This document shows positions 10,783 to 21,482 of a stretch of 64,000 nucleotides of DNA, in pieces. Numbering within the stretch: position 1 is the stretch's first letter; each line of letters begins with the position of its first letter. The DNA comes from Diadophis punctatus similis. Its lineage: Eukaryota; Chordata; Lepidosauria; Squamata; Dipsadidae. The stretch is taken from contig JALIGW010000159.1 in assembly GCA_023053685.1 (NCBI GenBank), positions 211,614 to 275,613 on the forward strand. Direction: 5' to 3'. The notes beneath the pieces are model-generated. The model had not been told where the DNA came from and made no database searches. It saw only the letters and a program-made list of their open reading frames with translations. The position numbers were made by a program, and so were the translations under genes.

Positions 10783-11490
10783 CAGAGTTGGAAGGGACCT
10801 TGGAGGTTTACAGATTAACAGAGTTGGAAGGGACCTTGTAGGTCATATAGTCCAACCCACCCCCCCGGCCAAGCAGGAGATCCAACACCATTTAGGCAAG
10901 CTGTTCCATTGGTTGATTGTTCTCGCTGTCAGAATATTTCTCCTTATTTCTAGGTTGAATCTCTCCTTGATCAGTTTCCATCTATTATTCCTTGGCTGGC
11001 CTTCAGGTGCCTTGGACAATAGCTTGACCCCCTCCTCTAGTCCAACCCCCTGCTTAGGCAGGAAACCCTACACCACTTCAGACAAATGGTTATTCAACAT
11101 CTTCTTAAAAACTTCCAGTGTTGGATTATTCACAACTTCTGGAGGCAAGCTGTTCCACAGATTAATTGTTCTAACTGTCAGGAAATTTCTCCTTAGTTCT
11201 AAGTTGCTTCTCTCCTTGTTTAGTTTCTACCCATTGCTTCTTGTCCTGCTCTCAGGTGCTTTGGAGAATAGCTTGACTCCCTCTTCTTTGTGGCGACCCC
11301 TGAGATATTGGAACACTGCTATCATGTCTCCCTGAGTCCTTCTTTTCATCAAACTAGACATACCCAGTTCCTGCAACCGTTCTTCATATGTTTTAGCCTC
11401 ATGTCCCCTAATCATCTTTGTTGCTCTTCTCTCCACTCTTTCTAGAGTCTCAACATTCTTTTTGCATCGTGGCGACCAAAACTGAATCAG
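10783..11490 (-). mobile_element. Two overlapping CR1 LINE 3' ends
   Basis: Two CR1 copies lie in series: 10783-11033, more diverged (CTCCTTATTTCTAGGTTGAA), and 11034-11490 (CTAGTCCAACCCCCTGC onward). On the minus strand 11227-11436 encodes ERRATKMIRGHEAKTYEERL followed by GDMIAVFQYLRG, the CR1 ORF2 C-terminal pattern. Both are 5'-truncated and non-functional. Confidence 0.9.
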
Positions 11491-12036
11491 TAATAAATGC
11501 AGTAATAAATGCCTTCATTTGCTATATCTATACAAAAAGTGCCATATAGGGTGGTGTGATATAATCTGAAACATTATAAGTCAACCACGGTTAATTAGTT
11601 AATCTTGCTTGTACTCTTCAAGGGTCAAGTGGAAAAATGGGTCAGGAGCGAATTGTTTCCCTAGTTTTTCTTCACCTGCAAGCTTTGTGTATTAATGTGG
11701 AAATCTGCATGATGTGATGCAGATTAATTTGCTGCACTCCATCTGGCAGTGGAAGAGAGAGAGAGAAAATTACTCAGGAACTTTATTAATCATTTGGGGA
11801 TCAGCTGAGGTTTGCAATTAGCCCAGAGTGGCATTTTTAAAATGTTGCATACTGTATAGTACACCGTAAATCAGTTTCAACTTAGTGAATCAAAACTTGG
11901 TGAGAAATTGGACTTTTTAAAGTCAGTGCTCCCTGTATTGTATTGACCTGTAAGAATAACAACTGCTTAGCTTTGATTTAGGAGAACATCACTATAGGAA
12001 TTAAGGCGGCATGGGATTTGATTCATAATAATAGCC
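11491..12036. other. Unique sequence
   Basis: No repeat recognised except a short GAGA run near 11757. Confidence 0.5.
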
Positions 12037-12102
12037 ACAGAGTTGGAAGGGACCTTGGAGGTCTTCTAGTCCAACCTCCTCCTCAGGCAGGAAACCCTAT
12101 AT

Positions 12103-13108
12103 CAGTGATGGCGAACCTATGGCATGCGTGCCACAAGTGGCACGTGGAGCCATATCGGTGGGCATGTAAGCTCAAGTCCGCCGCGCATGCGCGCGCCGGC
12201 CATCTCATTTTCGGGCCTTCTGGTCCCACTGGGAGTTGGGAAACAGGCTGTTTCCAGCCTCCGGAGGGGGTGGGGAAGGCCCATTTTTTGCTCTCCCCAA
12301 GTTCTTCTTCAAGTTGGAACCAGAAAGCCAAACAAGAAATAATGGATGGAAGCTGACCAAGGAGAGATTCAACCTGGAAGTGAAGAGAAACTTTCTGACG
12401 GTGAGAGCGATCAACCAGTGGAACAGCTTGCCAGCAGAGGTCGTGAGAGCCCCAACACTTGCGACCTTCAAGGAGAGACTGGACTGCCATCTGTCTCAAA
12501 TGGTGTAGGAACTCCTGCTTGAGCAGGGGGTTGGACTAGATGACCTACAAGGTCCCTTCCAACTCTAATAATATATCTAAATCTAAAAGTTGGGAAACGA
12601 GCCATTTCTGGCCTCCGGAGGGCCTCCGGGGGGATGGGGGTGGGGGTGGGGAAGGCAGTTTTCCCTCTCCCCAGGCTCCTAGAAAGGCTCTGGAGCTTAG
12701 GGAGAGAAATAAAATGGGACTTCCGGTCCAACCAGAAGTTGGCAAACGGGCCATTTTCTGCCTCTGGAGGGCCTCTGGGGTCGGGGTTGGGGAAAGCAGT
12801 TTTCACCCTCCCCAGGCTCCTAGAAAGGCTCTGAAGCCTGGGGAGAGAGAAAAAAAAGGGCCTTCCGGTCCAACCGGAAGTCGGCAAATGGGCAGTTTCC
12901 GGCCTCCGGAGGACCTCCAGGGGGGTGGGGAAGGCCATTTTTGCTTCCTCAGGCTCCTAGAAAGGCGCTGGAGCCTGGGGAGAATGAAAAAATGGGTGTG
13001 CCATCGCGTACTGGGAGAGGGAGGGCGTCATGTGCACATGAGCTGGAGGGCGCACCCCCGTGCTTCCCCCCTTTTGGCACGTAAACCAAAAAAGTTTCAC
13101 CATCACTG
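12103..13108 (+). mobile_element. hAT-1 element, 1 kb, containing an inner CR1 fragment
   Basis: Ends are CAGTGATGGCGAACCTATGG and GTTTCACCATCACTG. Flanking octamers are CCCTATAT (12095-12102) and CCCTATAC (13109-13116), 7 of 8 identical. The interior has GC-rich tandem modules of about 130-140 bp (CAAACGGGCCATTTTC, CTCCCCAGGCTCCTAGAAAG) repeating at about 12590, 12735 and 12885. CGCGCATGCGCG occurs at 12182-12193. There is no transposase. Confidence 0.88.
12304..12575 (+). pseudogene. CR1 ORF2 C-terminus and 3' UTR nested in the hAT element
   Basis: On the plus strand the frame reads KRNFLTVRAINQWNSLPAEV and FKERLDCHLSQMV then stop, the terminal CR1 ORF2 region. It is followed by GGGGGTTGGACTAGATGACC and the CR1 3' terminus. 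This is a subfamily different from the host copy (PAEVVRAPT against PPEVVNAPT). Only about the last 65 codons survive. Confidence 0.85.
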
Positions 13109-13228
13109 CCCTATACCATTTCAGACAAATGAAATTTGTCTTCTTAAAAATCTCCAGTGATGGAGAGCCCACAACTTCTAGAGGCAAGTCGTTCCCCTGA
13201 TTAATTGTTCTAACTATCTGGAAATTTG

Positions 13229-13695
13229 TCTATGGAGATTCTCAGTTATCCAGGTCATGGTTGTTCCAAAGGTGTTTGTCAAGAGGCAGCTGGACTTCCT
13301 TTGAGGGGTGCAGTGGCCTAGAGGTGGAGCTCTTGCTTCACAATCAGGAGGCTGTGAGTTCGATCCTAGGTAGCGGCACATATTTCTCTCTCTGGGCACA
13401 ATGAGTAATTATCTGCTGCGAACTCTGCATTGGTGACAGGAAGGGCATCCGGCCAGTAAACACTCAGCTTCATTCAGTTGCCCCGACTCCACTCTGATGT
13501 AAGGGATTACGGGGTCATTAAAAGACAAAATAAAAACAAAAATCTGGACTTCCTTTGCTTTTCTTTGAAGATGTTTCGCTTCTCATCCAAGTAGCTTCTT
13601 CAGCTCAGAGCTGAAGAAACTTCTTGGATGAGAAGTAAAATGTCTTCAAAGAAAAACAAGAAAGTCTAGTTGTCTCTTGAAACAGCACCTTTGGG
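13229..13695. mobile_element. Foldback element inserted in CR1 and interrupted by a SINE
   Basis: It begins TCTATGGAGATTCTCAG and ends GCACCTTTGGGA. The inverted-repeat centre is GAAGCTTCTTCAGC-like at 13590-13625, flanked by CTTCTCATCCAAGTAGC and its complement. Same family as 1885-2580. A SINE lies inside the left arm. Confidence 0.75.
13304..13543 (+). mobile_element. tRNA-derived SINE with perfect 14-bp target duplication
   Basis: CTGGACTTCCTTTG occurs at 13290-13303 and again at 13544-13557, immediately flanking the element. The body has TGCAGTGGCCTAGAGGTGG (A box region), GTGAGTTCGATCCTAGG (B box), GGAAGGGCATCCGGCC and an A-rich tail. The long exact duplication marks LINE-driven retroposition into a foldback element. 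Confidence 0.92.
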
Positions 13696-13829
13696 ACTGT
13701 CAGGGAAGTTCTCCTTATTTCTAAGTTGCGTCTCTCCTTGATTAGTTTGCATCCGTTGATTCTTGTCCTGCCTTCTGGTGCTTTGGAGAATAGGTTGATT
13801 CCTTCTTTTTTGTGTGTCTTCAAATCAGT

Positions 13830-14000
13830 GTTGATTCTTGGCAAGTTGCTGCTTTCTTGTCAAGATCTTGATAGTGGTTTGCCCTTCTCTTCTGCCTGGT
13901 GGTTTGCCCAGGGTCTATCTAGCTGGCTTCATGCCTATAGACATGGGTCAAAAACTCATGGTCTCCTGGTTTCTACAATGGTCCCTCAACCACTTCATCA
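13830..14000 (-). mobile_element. Degraded SINE (GGCATGAAAGCCAGCTGGG family)
   Basis: On the plus strand TAGCTGGCTTCATGCCTATA and CATGGTCTCCTGGTTTCTAC read as the reverse of the SINE amplified at 31857-32640. Weak similarity; boundaries approximate. Confidence 0.45.
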
Positions 14001-14015
14001 GATTGGCTATTTCTT

Positions 14016-14508
14016 TTTTCTTTTTAAATAGTCTTTATTAATTACGTTAAAAAGACAAACAAACATACAAACAAACATAAAAACATGTGTAAACATATGT
14101 ATATACAAATAAAGTATCAAATATCTTTGAAAATAGAAAACATTGAACATACATGTCAACCATCTCGTCGACACTATCCTTTTACAGCCTAGTGATACAA
14201 AAACATGTTTATTCTATATAGTTATTATTTACATCATTATCTTCCTTATATCTTCCAATATTTTCCTTATTCTTTTCTCTTGTTATATTATGTTCAGTAT
14301 TATCATTACAATAAAACAATTTTTCCTTTTTCAACAATGGTTCTTTTGTTCAGCTTGATTAATATTTTAAAAACCTTGTAAAATTGTATATATTCCGATA
14401 ATTTGTTCCGGTCTGTGCGAAAAAGTAGACATTTGTTATTATTTATACTGTCTAAGATCATGACACGTAATTATAGCAATTTTTGATATTTGTTTTGATT
14501 AAGCCATG
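14016..14508 (-). mobile_element. L1-like retroposon 3' end with perfect 15-bp target duplication
   Basis: GATTGGCTATTTCTT occurs at 14001-14015 and 14509-14523, exactly flanking 493 bp of AT-rich sequence. The plus-strand left edge is T-rich and reads AAATAGTCTTTATTAATT, the complement of the AATAAAGACTATTT 3' end of the L1-like element at 31332-31778. It is a 5'-truncated minus-strand insertion without coding sequence. Confidence 0.85.
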
Positions 14509-14523
14509 GATTGGCTATTTCTT

Positions 14524-14997
14524 ATGAACATTTGGATCTGGTGGAATGAGCAGAGACACTCTACAGAGAACACAAGATAATAAACCTGGGCAAGATCAAA
14601 TTCATATATTTCTCAAAGTGGACAACTAGATGCCAGCTGTGCCCTCCTGAAAGCTACTAATTGGTGCAGAGAGCCGGTGCCATTAATATCCTATCATTTT
14701 TCTCCCTTGTTCCAGAAACATCCCAAAGACCAGTCTATCAATTTGTCTTGATCTCAGTGAACCATGGAATTTGAGAGGGCCATTCATACCAATCTGCCAT
14801 CCAGCGCAGGAATCCTGCTTAAAGCAATATTGATAGCACTTCAGTGTCTTCTTGACTGTATCTTGCTACTTTCCTGAGCAATCAGTAGCTCTGTAAACAG
14901 CTTTTGTGGTTAGGAATCTACCTCTAATAGTTTTGTTTCTTTTGCACTTTGGAATGAAAAAGCACAAGCATTAATGTCCCCACCACCTCTCTCTCTC
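14524..14997. other. Unique sequence
   Basis: Nothing recognised until the short (CT)n at 14986-14999 that abuts the duplicated block. Confidence 0.5.
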
Positions 14998-15409
14998 TCA
15001 CTGGCTCCCAGCTTGGTAAGAGTTGATAATTCTGTCATTGCTAAAGTTACCTGTGATGTTTTCTGTTTGAACAGAACTTTATATGAGCCGAGGTGGCGCA
15101 GCAGTTAGAGGCAGGTACTGCAGGCCACTGTACCTGACACTGATCCGCAAGTCAGCGGTTCAAATCTCACCAGCTCAAGGTTGACTCAGCCTTCCATCCT
15201 TAGAGAGTGCTTGCACTGTGAGGTGGTATATAAATCTCACAAATAAATAAATAAATAAATAAATATTCCAAATTGATGAAATATATATATGGCAGGAGCT
15301 GGGGTGAGGACAGGAACTCACCCCATACCATTATGCTCAAGTCTCAAACCTGGACTACCAGCTGTCCAGGTGACAAGCTCACTGTCTTAACCAATGAGCC
15401 ACTGTGCTA

Positions 15410-15414
<5 letters not shown>
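14998..15414 (+). repeat. Local duplication, copy B (pair with 5225-5764)
   Basis: Direct, diverged repeat of 5225-5764 some 9.8 kb away. It contains the Sauria SINE (from 15090), an (AAAT)n tail, a spacer and the second SINE head. Copy B lacks about 70 bp of the SINE, with CCATCCTT joined directly to AGAGAGTGCTTGC. The left edge abuts (CT)n. Confidence 0.93.
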
Positions 15415-15492
<78 letters not shown>

Positions 15493-15531
15493 CCCCCCCT
15501 CCCTCCTTCCCTCCCTCCCTCTCTGTCTCTG

Positions 15532-15563
<32 letters not shown>

Positions 15564-15625
15564 TGTCTCTCTCTCTCACGCGCGCGCGCGCACACACACA
15601 CACACATGCACACACACACACCTGG
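15414..15625. repeat. (CT)n with (GCGC) and (CA)n segments
   Basis: Pyrimidine tract, CCCTCC variants, CTGTCTCT variants, then CGCGCG at 15579-15590 and a (CA)n tail. Confidence 0.97.
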
Positions 15626-15639
15626 ACAGTTTCTACACA

Positions 15640-16336
15640 CACTTTTCTACTGATGTTGAATCCCTCTCACGCATCACAACAACAGCCATGACTTTACCCT
15701 TTATTTTAAATGTATCTCTCTGGCACCTTCACCTGTGAGACCAGCCACGTAACTAGAAGCTGCTGGATGATTCATTGAAAGGAGGTTCCCCAACATGTAA
15801 TCGCACTTAGATTGCAGGCCTGATACACTGATTATAGTTGTTTTTCTAGCTGAAGAGGAAATTTACATGCAAATTTTAAAATGTGTTATGCTAACGGCTC
15901 TTGCTGTGAGGGCTGAAAGGCTGAAAAAAAAAAGAAAGGGGCAAAAACCTATTTTTCTCACTCAGGAGAGTGAGACAGAAAGGTTACTCTGACGGACGTG
16001 GTTTGAGAAGCCTATTAAGGGTCAAAATTGCACTGTGTATGGAGTGGTTAATGGTACTCCGGAGCAATGCGTATAACCCCTATTGAAATCAAGGAGTTGG
16101 AAAATGTAAAGAGAGATTCATGAGCTTTGCTAGATTGGGATCTGGATGACTTGATGGATGGCTTATGCTCCAGCCATTGGTATAAACGTGCACATTCAAT
16201 GGTACATTAAATACACATTATCAGAAATGATAGTCAAAGATAAATGTCCAGCATGAATTCTGCACAGCGGTTACAACAGATCAGCGTGGTCAGGATGGCA
16301 AGAAAATCTCTATAGGCACCAATCCATCCATAATAA
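15640..16336. other. Unique sequence
   Basis: No repeat or gene recognised. Confidence 0.5.
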
Positions 16337-16585
16337 GAGCCGAGGTGGTGCAGTGGTTAAAGTGCAGCACTGCAGGCTACTTCAGCTGACTGCTAGTTCA
16401 GCAGGTCAGCTGTTCAAATCTCACCGGCTCAAGGTTGACTCAGCCTTCCATCCTTCCGAGGTGGGTAAAATGAGGACCCAGATTGTTGGGGGCAATATGC
16501 TGAACTCTGTAAACCGCTTAGAGAGGGCTGTAAAGCACCATGAAGTGGTATATAAGTCTAAGTGCTATTGCTATTGCTATTGCTA
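16337..16585 (+). mobile_element. Sauria SINE, full length
   Basis: Complete copy: GAGCCGAGGTGGTGCAGTGG head, GTTCAAATCTCACCGGCTC (B box), GGTAAAATGAGGACCCAG, TAAACCGCTTAGAGAGGGC, TATATAAGTCTAAGTGC and a (TATTGC)n tail. The TAATA-type flanks at both ends may be a short target duplication. Confidence 0.95.
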
Positions 16586-17017
16586 TAATAGCTGTGGAGA
16601 TATCTGCGAAATCCCCAAATTAAATTAAAAAATACCATTAGAAAAAAAAAAGCCAAGGGAAATATCCTGCATAAACACCAAATCTCAGGGGTGCTTTCCC
16701 CAATTTTGGGGGAGAAAGTTGAATTCCCACAAGGTTTTGGTGTAATTCAAGATCCTAAAAACATTATTGGGTTGATTTTTTTTCTCAAGCTCAGGTATTT
16801 GTAAGTTATTGGAGTTCAGCCATTTTAATCCCATCATTCATTTGTCTTTTTGGAACTGGCTTGTTTACTCTTGCTCTTAGTGTTTGAACACCTTTAGATG
16901 TTCTAAATGAGTTGTGAGATGCATTTCTGCATTTATGGAATTGCATTTTCTCGAGAAAGTGCTTAGCGTTCCACGAATCCTTGTATTACTTTGCTACTGG
17001 AAAGGCTTTATTATATC
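16586..17017. other. Unique sequence
   Basis: Nothing recognised. Confidence 0.5.
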
Positions 17018-17354
17018 TGTTAAGGGGAGCATTCCCCCGTAGAGGCGACATTGGATCTTTTACTTTGAATTCAAATACTTAGAAATAAAACCGAGATTAA
17101 ATGTCTAATAGAAAATATTTATTTCAGTACAAAACAATATAAAACAATAAATCCTGAATAAACTACATCTTTGCTAAGTAACACATCCTTCCAGGTCGGA
17201 AGGCATAACAGAAGTGATTTAATGGTGGATTAGGAATGTAGACATGCGCAGACATCATATCACATGTTCTGCTTGTATTGGAAAGTACCATAATATTAGA
17301 TAGGGGTGCATCACCCTGCATAGACTCACAACTGACAATATTCACACCGTGACA
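17018..17354 (+). mobile_element. Solo LTR, copy 2
   Basis: The 337-bp block begins TGTTAAGGGGAGC and ends CACCGTGACA, with exact 5-bp duplications ATATC (17013-17017 and 17355-17359). Internal landmarks TAAATGTCTAATAGAAAA, AATAAATCCTGAATAA and GGTGCATCACCCTGCATAG match copies 1 and 3. Confidence 0.9.
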
Positions 17355-17359
17355 ATATC

Positions 17360-17741
17360 ACCAGCCCATTCCTTGAGATTTTAACAGGTAGCAATAGGTA
17401 CAATCGGGATGCTTCAGCCAATCAGTATTTTGAAGGTATGTTTTGGGTTTCTAGGGCTTATCAAAGACTTTCGTGGTGGGTGGACTTTTTTTCTTCCACG
17501 AATCAAGGTGTGTCCCAGGATAATGTTGCAGGATCCAGTCTGGGTTGGTCACCTGGATTAGAAGTTAAGTCTTCTGAGTTTTTGGATTCATGCTGGACCC
17601 ATCCTCAAGGAACTTCTGTCTCACCAGAATGTGTGTTTTGGGCTATTCTATGCATAATATTTATGTGGTGCCTGGCTGTGTGTGGCTTTTTAGTTGTTGA
17701 TCGTGGTGTTAATGGCTGGCTATTAAGCCATTGGCTGTTAG
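17360..17741. other. Unique sequence
   Basis: A 102-codon frame (17438-17746) runs into a CR1 end and has no recognisable domain. I treat it as chance. Confidence 0.5.
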
Positions 17742-18305
17742 AATAGAATAACAGAGTTGGAAGGGACTTTGGGGGTCTTCTAGTCCAACCCCCTGCCCAG
17801 GCAGGAAACCCTACACCACTTCAGACAAATGGTTATCCAACATCTTCTTAAAAACTTCCAGTGTTGGAGCATTCACAACTTCTGGAGGCAAGCGGTTCCA
17901 CTGGTTAATTGTTCTGTGTCAGGAAATTTCTCCTTAGTTCTAGGTTGCTTCTCTCCTTGATTGGTTTCCATCTGTTGTTTCTGTCTTGCCTTCTGGGGCT
18001 TTGGAGAACAGGTTGACCCTCTCTTCTTTGGGGCAGCCCCTGAGATATTGGAACACTGCTAACATGTCTCCCCTAGTCCTTTTTTCCATTAAACTAGACA
18101 TACCCAGTTTCTGCAACCGTTCTTCATATGTTTTAGCTTCCAGTCCCCTAATCATCTTTGTTGCTCTTCTCTGCACTCTTTCTAGAGTCTCAACATCCTT
18201 TTTACATCATGGCGACTAAAACTGAATGCAATATTCCAAGTGTGGCCTTATCAAGGCATTATAAAGTGGTATTAACACTTCGTGTGATCTTGATTCTGAT
18301 CTCGT
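17742..18305 (-). mobile_element. CR1 LINE 3' end
   Basis: Begins with the CR1 terminus (GAATAACAGAGTTGGAAGG). On the minus strand 18176 down to about 17990 reads QRRATKMIRGLEAKTYEERL and GDMLAVFQYLRG before a frameshift in the SKAPEGKTE region. 5'-truncated and inactive. Confidence 0.92.
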
Positions 18306-19213
18306 TGTTTCCTTGTCCTGCCAAGTCCTCGGCTCCTGAGTAACTGATAAGCTGGTAGTAAATGAGCACTCCTGTTGACTGATAAAAAGCCCGTTTCTCA
18401 GGTTTCAATCATTTCCCTCGTTATTTTTGAACCTGCTCGGCCAACAATCTTAGTAACTGGGAAATGTATATCCTTGTTGATTGCAATGTCCTTTTTCATT
18501 ACGGGATTATTTTTTTCTACTTGCTCTTTCCTTCCAACTCTTGTTTTTGGAAATGTCGGCATGCAAAGTGGATCAATTGACCGGATACTAATATTCTCCC
18601 AAAACAGATAATGGGCTAGGATTAGCTTAACCCAGGCCAGGACTGAATCTGTTTTTGAATACATTTTTTTTAATCCCCAGCTAACAGGACCATTTTCTTG
18701 GTCCAGTTGGTCCAGTTGTGGGAACAGAGATATTCTTCAGCACATAGCTGAAGAAAACTTTGCTAACACGGATGTTTGATTCTAAATGGGTCAAAAGAGA
18801 GAGAAAAGATAAACATTTAGCATGGAAAGCTACGTGAGAGGATTAAAAGGAAAATATTACTGCACTTGGGCTAATTAAACATGAAAGTAAGGGACAAGAT
18901 GTGACAGTAATAGATGTATTTTCACACAACAGCAACTCCGTTGACTTATGAACTGACATTTCCTTCCGCCACAGGGTGGAATCTGCAAGCATTTGGATTT
19001 CATGCTGTTTGAAGGATCCATTAATTTGACTTCAGTCTTCTTCCTCCTTTCCACCATTTGGAGGGTAGAGACAGATCAGATTTATATCATGTCATGTCTT
19101 ACCAGCCTCTAGATGTCTAGCAAGACTGACAACTGGTCTCTAATTTCAAGAGGCCTTTGAAGGAAAGCTTCATTTTGTCATGGCTTATCAATTGTCAAGA
19201 CACATATTTGGTA
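18306..19213. other. Unique sequence
   Basis: No repeat recognised; small frames on both strands lack domains. Confidence 0.5.
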
Positions 19214-19699
19214 CAGTATTTTTTGGAATATAAGATGCACCGGAGTATAAGTCGCACTTTAGTTTTTGGGGAGGAAAATAGGGGAAAACAATCTGGCTAC
19301 CAGGTATTCATCTGGCTAGCATCCTTAGTCTGGTCAGCTTCAGCACATTATTTTATCCCCTGGTTAGGACTTAAAAAAACCTTCTTCTGAGAGAGTAACA
19401 ATGAAAGAGCCTGCAAGCCAGTAAGAGCTGGGAAGATCGTTAGCACCTGGTTAGGGCTAGAAAAAAACTTATTCGGAGTAAGTAGAGCAATGAAAAAAAA
19501 ATTCTGCAAAGGCTTAGGGCTGGAAAAACATTCTTCTGAGAGAGTAACAATGAAAGAGCCTGCAAGGTAAGAGCTGGGAAGATCTGTTAGCACCTTGTTA
19601 GGGCTGGAAAAAAAGCTACATTCGAAGTATAAGATGCACCCAAATTTTCAGCCACTTTTAGGGAGGAAAAAGGTGCGTCTTATACTCCGAAAAATACGG
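19214..19699 (+). mobile_element. TIR element of the TATAAGACGCACC family with TA flanks
   Basis: Ends are CAGTATTTTTTGGAATATAA and CTTATACTCCGAAAAATACGG, inverted repeats of about 29 bp ending in GCACC. TA lies on both sides (19212-19213 and 19700-19701). The interior carries an approximately 140-bp unit, about one and a half copies (GGCTAGAAAAAAACTTATTC, GTAACAATGAAAGAGCCTGC). A related larger copy lies inverted at 52508-53115. No transposase is visible. Confidence 0.85.
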
Positions 19700-19807
19700 T
19701 ATGTTTGAATGAATGTGAAAATTTGAAGTCCTACTTGAATTCACAAGCTATGCTGGACTCTTTCTTTTTCTTTTGGAAAACCTAAAAAATATTTAATGAA
19801 ATTGATG

Positions 19808-19996
19808 AATTTCCTGACAGTAAGAACAATTAACCAGTGGAATGGCTTGCCTCCAGAAGTTGTGGGTGCTCCAACACTGGAGTTTTAAGAAGAGACTGGA
19901 CAGCCGCTTCACTGGAATTGTATAGGGTCTCCTGTTTGAGCAGGGGTTGGACTAGGAGACCTCCAAGGTCCCTCCCAACTCTGTTATTCTGTTAAA
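19808..19996 (+). mobile_element. CR1 LINE 3' terminus
   Basis: GAATTTCCTGACAGTAAGAAC through CAAGGTCCCTCCCAACTCTG, the last ORF2 codons plus 3' UTR on the plus strand. Confidence 0.88.
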
Positions 19997-20636
19997 ACTA
20001 TACCACTCCACCCACACACACAATCATATACTGAGATACGTTTATGGATAGATATACGATAAACATATTTCAGTATAATTTTCCATTAGTTTGTGACTAA
20101 GAATATTTAATAGCTGGAACTCTTCTTTCCAATTCTAAAAAATTATTATGTCTTTTATGTCTATTATGTCTTTTAAGAATAGAACTTGAAGCAGCATGAA
20201 CATTTGGAAGTTGGGAAAAACGAAGCAGTCATAAAAACACTAAAAAGAAAAAAATACAACACACTAAGAGCTGAGATAAAGATCATAGTAACTTAGTTTT
20301 TATTTATCTCAGAGTTTGGCAGTAAGATCCAGGATGCCCCTGCAAACACCAGATTGGAATTTTGCTCCAATTCTTTTTGAAAGAGCAAAATATCAGAAGC
20401 TGACCTTAAAACGCTTATCAAGATGTTGAATGTTGTAAATCTGAAAAGGAAATCTTGGTTTTGAAAACTCCTGTTCTAAAGAGCAGTCACTGAATTACAT
20501 GGGGAAAATGCACAGAAGCAGGTTTCAAATGGAAGGTCTTCTGAAGCCAAGGTTAATAGCAACCTGATTCTAGGTCATATTCTGGACTATCTCAAGAAAG
20601 TCCCCTTTGTGACCTGGCTGATTGAAAATCTAAGCC
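19997..20636. other. Unique AT-rich sequence
   Basis: Nothing recognised. Confidence 0.5.
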
Positions 20637-20683
20637 AGAGGTCTTCAAACTTGGCAACTTTAAGACTTGTGGGTTCTTATACT
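20637..20683 (+). mobile_element. Half of a palindromic hAT-3 MITE
   Basis: CAGAGGTCTTCAAACTTGGC and AACTTTAAGACTTGTGGG match the left arm of 61700-61826. The other arm is missing. Confidence 0.55.
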
Positions 20684-20700
20684 GTAAACGGCAACATTTA

Positions 20701-20940
20701 GCAATAGCAATAGCACTTAGACTTATAGACCGCTTCACAGTGCTTTACAGCCCTCTCTAAGCGGTTTACAGAGTTCAGCATATTGCCCCCAACAATCTGG
20801 GTCCTCATTTTACCCACCTCAGAAGGATGGAAGGTTGAGTCAACCTTGAGCTGGTGAGATTTGAACAGCTGAACTGCTGAACTAGCAGTCAGCTGAAGTA
20901 GGTTGCAGTGCTGCTTTTAACCACTCCGCCACCTCAGCTC
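20701..20940 (-). mobile_element. Sauria SINE, full length, minus strand
   Basis: From GCAATAGCAATAGCACTTAG (tail) to CCACCTCAGCTC (head), with all SINE landmarks in reverse. ACATTT occurs on both sides (before 20701 and after 20941), a plausible short target duplication. Confidence 0.93.
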
Positions 20941-21480
20941 CACATTTCTGCTCTAATAGTTGATATAAGCACTCAAAGAGTTTTGGGATGATTGTATATT
21001 TTCCCCTTGTCTCAAGATCGGCCAACTCGAAAGCAAAAGTGTGTGCTTTTTAAAGATATGCTCCTCCCCGGTTGAACAAATGTCCTCTGTAGACCTGAAC
21101 TCAGAGTAAACAAAACTTCTCAAATATGAATTATTTGGTAATTTTCTTTCCCCCTCTGATTTGCTTTACTTTTGCTCAGATAGATGTGACTAACTGTAGG
21201 CTGAGTGAAAATTCTTCATTTTCTCTCAGGTAGCACATTTTTAAAAAAAAAACCATCTTAAGAGGAGAGAAGGAAGAAAAATTGCCCGAGTTTTATTAGT
21301 CAACTGAAGCGGTTAGCAACTTGCATTTTAATCATTTTTAATACTTTAAATTCAAGGAAAGTATGATGTACGCAATTGTGCTGTGGCGTCAGATTGTAAA
21401 TCTAAAACAAATGAGGTGAAACCTGGTATTTCCCCCCCCCCCCGCCCTGGGAGATTCCTAGATAGTTATCTGTTGCTTAA
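20941..21480. other. Unique sequence
   Basis: No gene seen. A C-run at 21431-21443 precedes a LINE remnant. Confidence 0.5.
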
Positions 21481-21482
21481 GG

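Larger units (their letters stand above)
12037..13820 (-). mobile_element. CR1 LINE 3' end split into three pieces by two insertions
   Basis: CR1 sequence reads on the minus strand in three blocks: 12037-12102, 13109-13228 and about 13696-13820. Joined in order they follow the usual CR1 3' end, from the GTTGGAAGGGACC terminus through CTTCTGGTGCTTTGGAG. The breaks hold a hAT-1 element (12103-13108) and a foldback element (13229-13695). The second junction repeats a stretch like ACTGTCAGGAAATT on both sides, suggesting a target duplication of roughly 16 bp. Confidence 0.87.

Noticed and set aside
12083..13187. Several 60-206-codon frames in a GC-rich block that resembles a CpG-rich exon
   Set aside because: The block is a hAT-1 element with inverted ends and target duplication; the frames conflict on both strands and only the CR1 remnant is a real protein echo.
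17438..17746. 102-codon frame with a hydrophobic C-terminal half
   Set aside because: It runs into a CR1 terminus, has no homology I recognise and no flanking exon signals.
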